Shown: in pieces, positions 60,935 through 64,000 of the stretch
Layout of the letters: the number at the start of each line of letters is the position of its first letter
Numbering within the stretch: position 1 is the first letter of the stretch
NCBI RefSeq assembly: GCF_900168295.1
Contig: NZ_FVZL01000001.1
Coordinates: 186,001 to 250,000, forward strand
Direction of reading: 5' to 3'
DNA length: 64,000 bases
From: Arthrobacter sp. P2b
GTDB taxonomy: Bacteria; Actinomycetota; Actinomycetes; Actinomycetales; Micrococcaceae
Program-made: the position numbers and the translations under genes
Notes under the pieces: generated by a model
Seen by the model: the letters and a program-made list of their open reading frames with translations, nothing else
The model's database searches: none
Told to the model about the DNA's origin: nothing

Positions 60935-61699
60935 ATGGGACGCGGCGCACCCGTTACTGTCATCGGCCCGCCGCAGCTTGAACTTGCCGTGGAAAATGCC
61001 GACGGCGTACGGCTGGCTGCCGCCGTCGGCGCCGCCCGCGTGGAACTTTGCGCAGCCCTTGCCGAGACCGAGGGCATCACCCCCAGCATCGGCGCGGTGG
61101 AGCAGGCGTGCCGCGCGCGCCTTCCCGTCCACGTCCTGGTACGGCCGCGCCCGGGCAACTTCAGCTATACGCGGGAGGAACTGGAGGTCATCGAGCGTGA
61201 CGTGGCTGCGTCAATGGATGCCGGCGCCGCAGGGGTGGTGGTGGGCGTACTCGCAGCCGACGGCGGCCCGGACGCTCCGGCTATCCGCCGGATAGCCGAG
61301 GTGGCACGCCGGTACAAGCCATCCGCAGAGGTCACGTTCCACCGCGCGTTCGATGCCGCCCTCGCTCTTGGATTCGACCCGGCGGATGCACTGGCCCGGT
61401 TGGAAGCAGCCGGCGTGGACCGGGTGCTCACCAGCGGCGGCAGCCCGGACTGCGCGGCCGGCCTCAGCATGCTGGGCCGGCTGGTGGAGCTGGGACGGAC
61501 GCACGCGCCGGCGGTCCAGATCATGGCCGGCGGCGGGGTGACGCTTGAGCTGGTACCGTCACTTCTCGAGACCGGCGTCCATGCCGTGCACACGTCCGCG
61601 CGGCCACGCCTCGGCATGTCGGGTGCGGACCGGGCGGCTGCCGCAGACCCCGCCCTTGCAGCCCGGATGGCGGCAGCACTGACAACGGGAGGCCGCTAG
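60935..61699 (+). CDS. cutC: CutC-family TIM-barrel protein (254 aa)
   Basis: A full CutC domain: VRLAAAVGAARVELCAALAE near the start, PVHVLVRPRPGNFSYTREEL, VTFHRAFDAALALGFDPADA, and RVLTSGGSPDCAAGL. The name 'copper homeostasis' comes from older work. Here the gene lies between nagB and nagA, two bases from the end of each, with no copper gene nearby. This suggests an enzymatic role in amino-sugar metabolism. ATG at 60935 lies two bases after the nagB stop. Confidence 0.92.
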   Translation: MGRGAPVTVIGPPQLELAVENADGVRLAAAVGAARVELCAALAETEGITPSIGAVEQACRARLPVHVLVRPRPGNFSYTREELEVIERDVAASMDAGAAGVVVGVLAADGGPDAPAIRRIAEVARRYKPSAEVTFHRAFDAALALGFDPADALARLEAAGVDRVLTSGGSPDCAAGLSMLGRLVELGRTHAPAVQIMAGGGVTLELVPSLLETGVHAVHTSARPRLGMSGADRAAAADPALAARMAAALTTGGR

Positions 61700-61701
61700 C
61701 G

Positions 61702-62907
61702 ATGGGTAACCAACTGGTACTCCGTGGCCGCGTGGTCACCGGAAGCATGGACGTGGCCGATGGTGTTGTAGCGGTCGACGGCGGCCGCATCACCTACGCG
61801 GGTCCGGCGTCCGGCTTTGCGGGGCAAGGTTCCCCTGATTCAGCTGACCGGATTCTGTTGCCCGGCCTGGTGGACCTGCACTGCCACGGCGCGCTCGGCT
61901 CGGACTTCTCGGAGGGTTCCGCCGACGGTGCCCGGTCCGCGGCGCGCTACCTGCACAGCCGGGGCACCACCACACTGCTGGCCAGCCTGGTGACCGGGTC
62001 GCCTGAGGACTTGGTCCGGAACCTCACGGCGCTGCGGACTGTGGCAGATGAGGGCCTGATTGCCGGTTCCCATTTGGAGGGCCCCTTCCTCGCTTCGGGG
62101 CAGTGCGGCGCGCACGATCCCGCGTTGCTGCTTGAACCGGATCCGCGCCTGGTGGCCGAACTGCTGGACGCGGCCGGCGTCTCCCTGGCCTCCATGACTC
62201 TCGCGGCCGAACTTCCCGGGGCGTCCGGGCTGGCGGACCTCCTCGCAGCCCGCGGGATCATCCCCTCGCTGGGGCATACTGCCGCCGACAACAACGCTGC
62301 CGCCGATTTCCTGCAGCATGTGGCCGCCGGGCTCGCCGGTCCGGCGAATCCTACGGGGCGGCTCCGCCCGACGGTCACCCATCTGTTCAACGCCATGCCC
62401 AGCCTGCACCACCGTTCCCCCGGCCCGGTCTCGGCCAGCCTTAGTGCTGCCCGCGCCGGCAATGCCGTGGTGGAGCTGATTGCCGACGGTGTCCATCTTG
62501 CTCCGGAGACGGTCAAGCTGGTGTTCGACCTGGTGGGCGCAGAAAACATCGCCCTGGTCACGGATTCCATGGCCGCTACCGGCCTGCAGGACGGACAGTA
62601 CCGGCTGGGTTCGCTGGCCGTGACGGTGGACCAGGGCGTGGCCAGGGTGGACAGCACCGGTGCCATCGCCGGTGGAACCTCCACACTGCTGGATGTTGTC
62701 CGCACCACCGTGGCTGCGGGAGTGCCGCTGCAGGATGCCGTGCTGGCGGCCAGCGGTGTTCCCGCCGAGGTCCTGGGACTGTCCTCGCAGGCAGGCGACC
62801 TGCGCGCGGGAATGCCGGCCGACGTCGTCGTGGTTGATGCGGACCTGAACCTTGCCGGTGTGCTGCGGCGGGGCGAGTGGGTGACCGCGCTGGAACGGTC
62901 CGGGTAG
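61702..62907 (+). CDS. nagA: N-acetylglucosamine-6-phosphate deacetylase (401 aa)
   Basis: An amidohydrolase that removes acetate from N-acetylglucosamine 6-phosphate. The metal-binding HxH is in LPGLVDLHCHGALGSDF, further ligands are in SHLEGPFLASGQCG and IPSLGHTAADNNA, and the catalytic aspartate is in ALVTDSMAATG. THLFNAMPSLHHRSPG is also conserved. GGAGG in the end of the CutC gene serves as the ribosome site. It is the last gene of the operon and converges on the Rieske gene with a gap of seven bases. Confidence 0.95.
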   Translation: MGNQLVLRGRVVTGSMDVADGVVAVDGGRITYAGPASGFAGQGSPDSADRILLPGLVDLHCHGALGSDFSEGSADGARSAARYLHSRGTTTLLASLVTGSPEDLVRNLTALRTVADEGLIAGSHLEGPFLASGQCGAHDPALLLEPDPRLVAELLDAAGVSLASMTLAAELPGASGLADLLAARGIIPSLGHTAADNNAAADFLQHVAAGLAGPANPTGRLRPTVTHLFNAMPSLHHRSPGPVSASLSAARAGNAVVELIADGVHLAPETVKLVFDLVGAENIALVTDSMAATGLQDGQYRLGSLAVTVDQGVARVDSTGAIAGGTSTLLDVVRTTVAAGVPLQDAVLAASGVPAEVLGLSSQAGDLRAGMPADVVVVDADLNLAGVLRRGEWVTALERSG

Positions 62908-62914
62908 ACGACAG

Positions 62915-63811
62915 CTAATCCGCGCCGGGCAGGCAGACCTCCACAAGCCCGTCGGTGATGCGGGTTTCGAAGCGCGGCTGGCGCGAGGTGGCCGGCCCGG
63001 CCTGCACCTCACCGGTCCGCAGCGAGAAGGTGCTCCGGTGCCAGGGGCAGACGACACAGGGTTCACCGCTACCACTGTCGGCCTCGGGTGCGCCCTGCTT
63101 GAGTTTGCCCTCGTGCAGCGGCCCGGAGAGGTGGCTGCAGACGTCGGAGAGTACGTTGACCGTGTCCCCCTCCCGGAAGACGAGCAGCGGCAATCCGGCA
63201 ACATCGCGCTTGTGGAGCGTTCCGTCGGGCAGTTCCTCAAGCGGCGCGAGGGGGTGCCAGCCGGACGGGAAGCGGTGCGGGATCTCCTCGCTGTGGTTCA
63301 CTCCAGCGGCCTGCCGGTAGGTGAGGTGGCCACCCAGGAAGCCGCTGGCGCTCACTGTGGCAAGCCCGAGATACGCCAGCACCTTCCCGCTGCCCTGGCT
63401 GCCGCGGGCGCGTTGCACCAGCGACGCAATGTAGAGGCTTGTTGCAGCGATGTTGGCGCCCGCGTGGACCAGTCCCACCCTCTGCTGCTGCGGGTGCAGT
63501 TGGGACCAGTCGGTAAATCCGGCCACGGCAGACGGTACAACGCTCACGGTCCCCACCCCGATCAACAGGGTGGCAGCTTTTTCATTGCCGGGAAGCGCGT
63601 CCAGGACTGCGGCCGAGATCCAGGCGCCGATGGGCACCTGGACGGCGAGCGGGTGAACGGGGTGGCCGATGGGCACTCCGTGGAGGATGTCCCGGGCCCA
63701 CCGCGGGCGGATCACCTTCTTCACGGCTTTCCGGACGCTCTTGGCCAGCGGATCAAGCCATTCGGCGTCTTCGAGTCGGGTAACAAGCTCAAGTGCAGGC
63801 AGTGGCTTCAT
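62915..63811 (-). CDS. DUF2231 membrane domain fused to a Rieske [2Fe-2S] domain (298 aa)
   Basis: The first 170 residues form a DUF2231 membrane domain with about four segments (GVPIGHPVHPLAVQVPIGAW is diagnostic). Residues 190-298 form a Rieske domain with the cluster ligands in SDVCSHLSGPLHEG and CVVCPWHRSTFSL. It probably carries out membrane-linked electron transfer; the partner is unknown. ATG at 63811 has AAGGGGAC upstream. The gene converges with nagA. Confidence 0.92.
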   Translation of the reverse strand: MKPLPALELVTRLEDAEWLDPLAKSVRKAVKKVIRPRWARDILHGVPIGHPVHPLAVQVPIGAWISAAVLDALPGNEKAATLLIGVGTVSVVPSAVAGFTDWSQLHPQQQRVGLVHAGANIAATSLYIASLVQRARGSQGSGKVLAYLGLATVSASGFLGGHLTYRQAAGVNHSEEIPHRFPSGWHPLAPLEELPDGTLHKRDVAGLPLLVFREGDTVNVLSDVCSHLSGPLHEGKLKQGAPEADSGSGEPCVVCPWHRSTFSLRTGEVQAGPATSRQPRFETRITDGLVEVCLPGAD

Positions 63812-63912
63812 GTGTGTCCCCTTACCCCGTTAACCGGTGTCCAGTCGTTGCCCGCGACCTTAGCCGCTGGCGCACGCGGGCAACAGGGCTGTTCCAAAGC
63901 CGGGAGCGGAGG

Positions 63913-64000
63913 TCAGCGGAGCGGCGATCCCAGCACCCTGAACTGGTTGCCGCCCATCTCACCGGACAGCAGGGGCATGGCCTCGGCGATCGCTGCCCGC
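63913..64000 (-). CDS. C-terminal 28 codons of an unrecognised gene (partial)
   Basis: A frame open at the right edge ends with TGA at 63915-63913. The visible end (AIAEAMPLLSGEMGGNQFRV) looks like a soluble alpha/beta protein tail, but it is too short to identify. Confidence 0.4.
   Translation of the reverse strand, partial: RAAIAEAMPLLSGEMGGNQFRVLGSPLR

Noticed and set aside
61840..63240. 466-codon frame opposite nagA and part of the Rieske gene
   Set aside because: It crosses two well-supported genes in different orientations and has no protein-like features.
1..64000. CRISPR array, tRNA, rRNA, insertion sequence or prophage
   Set aside because: I saw no regularly spaced repeats, no cloverleaf-like or rRNA-like segment, no transposase, integrase or phage structural gene.

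Overview
The window is high-GC, densely packed chromosomal DNA from an actinobacterium. The gene families (many LacI, IclR and GntR sugar regulators, a DasR-like NagB/NagA/PTS locus, short acidic proteins, GTG/TTG starts and long GC-rich hairpins without T-tracts) fit a soil Micrococcaceae of the Arthrobacter/Pseudarthrobacter type. That placement is inference from content; there is no rRNA or other marker here. I see no tRNA, rRNA, CRISPR array, insertion sequence or prophage.

Layout. 1-840: the end of a discoidin-domain protein and a small hypothetical gene. 917-8318: a leftward catabolic cluster (SDR dehydrogenase, 25-codon leader ORF, Gfo/Idh/MocA oxidoreductase, MFS exporter, GMC flavoprotein, aldehyde dehydrogenase) with a divergent TetR gene and a clear palindromic operator. 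8385-26037: a polysaccharide-utilisation-like locus with a GH43-type glycosidase and a tannase-like hydrolase, a family-5 oligopeptide-type ABC importer (one subunit is a permease-ATPase fusion), a GH2 glycosidase, a six-hairpin glycosidase, an MFS sugar transporter and two paralogous LacI regulators. One operator, TTGACACGTGATA or close variants, recurs at every promoter of this locus and usually contains the -35 hexamer.

26271-34553: a LacI-type HTH protein without a sugar-binding domain, a GlxA-type AraC regulator divergent from an isochorismatase-type hydrolase and a paired SMR exporter with a structured leader, a DUF4062-STAND-TPR protein overlapping a membrane-protein gene, an AlkD-like HEAT protein, and two decaying membrane genes. 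34889-38460: a LacI-controlled DapA/NanA-family lyase with an NRAMP-fold transporter that lacks the usual metal ligands. 38488-46834: DUF1232 protein, orphan response regulator, orphan HATPase protein, FMN reductase, SRPBCC protein, and two rhamnogalacturonan-I genes (CE12-type acetylesterase and PL11 lyase).

47062-57028: AsnC regulator, histidinol-phosphate-type aminotransferase with YitT protein, F420-reductase-like protein, secreted beta-propeller, lipoproteins, Ser/Thr dehydratase, P-loop kinase, and an IclR/aromatic-acid MFS pair. 57140-62907: an N-acetylglucosamine locus: DasR-like GntR regulator, PTS IIA, IIB and IIC as separate proteins, NagB, CutC-family protein and NagA. The window ends with a DUF2231-Rieske membrane protein and the tail of an unrecognised leftward gene.

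The most interesting items are the shared LacI operator network, the NRAMP-like protein without its metal ligands, the DUF4062-STAND/membrane-protein pair, the truncated LacI protein with an unassigned C-terminal domain, and the structured leader before the SMR pair.
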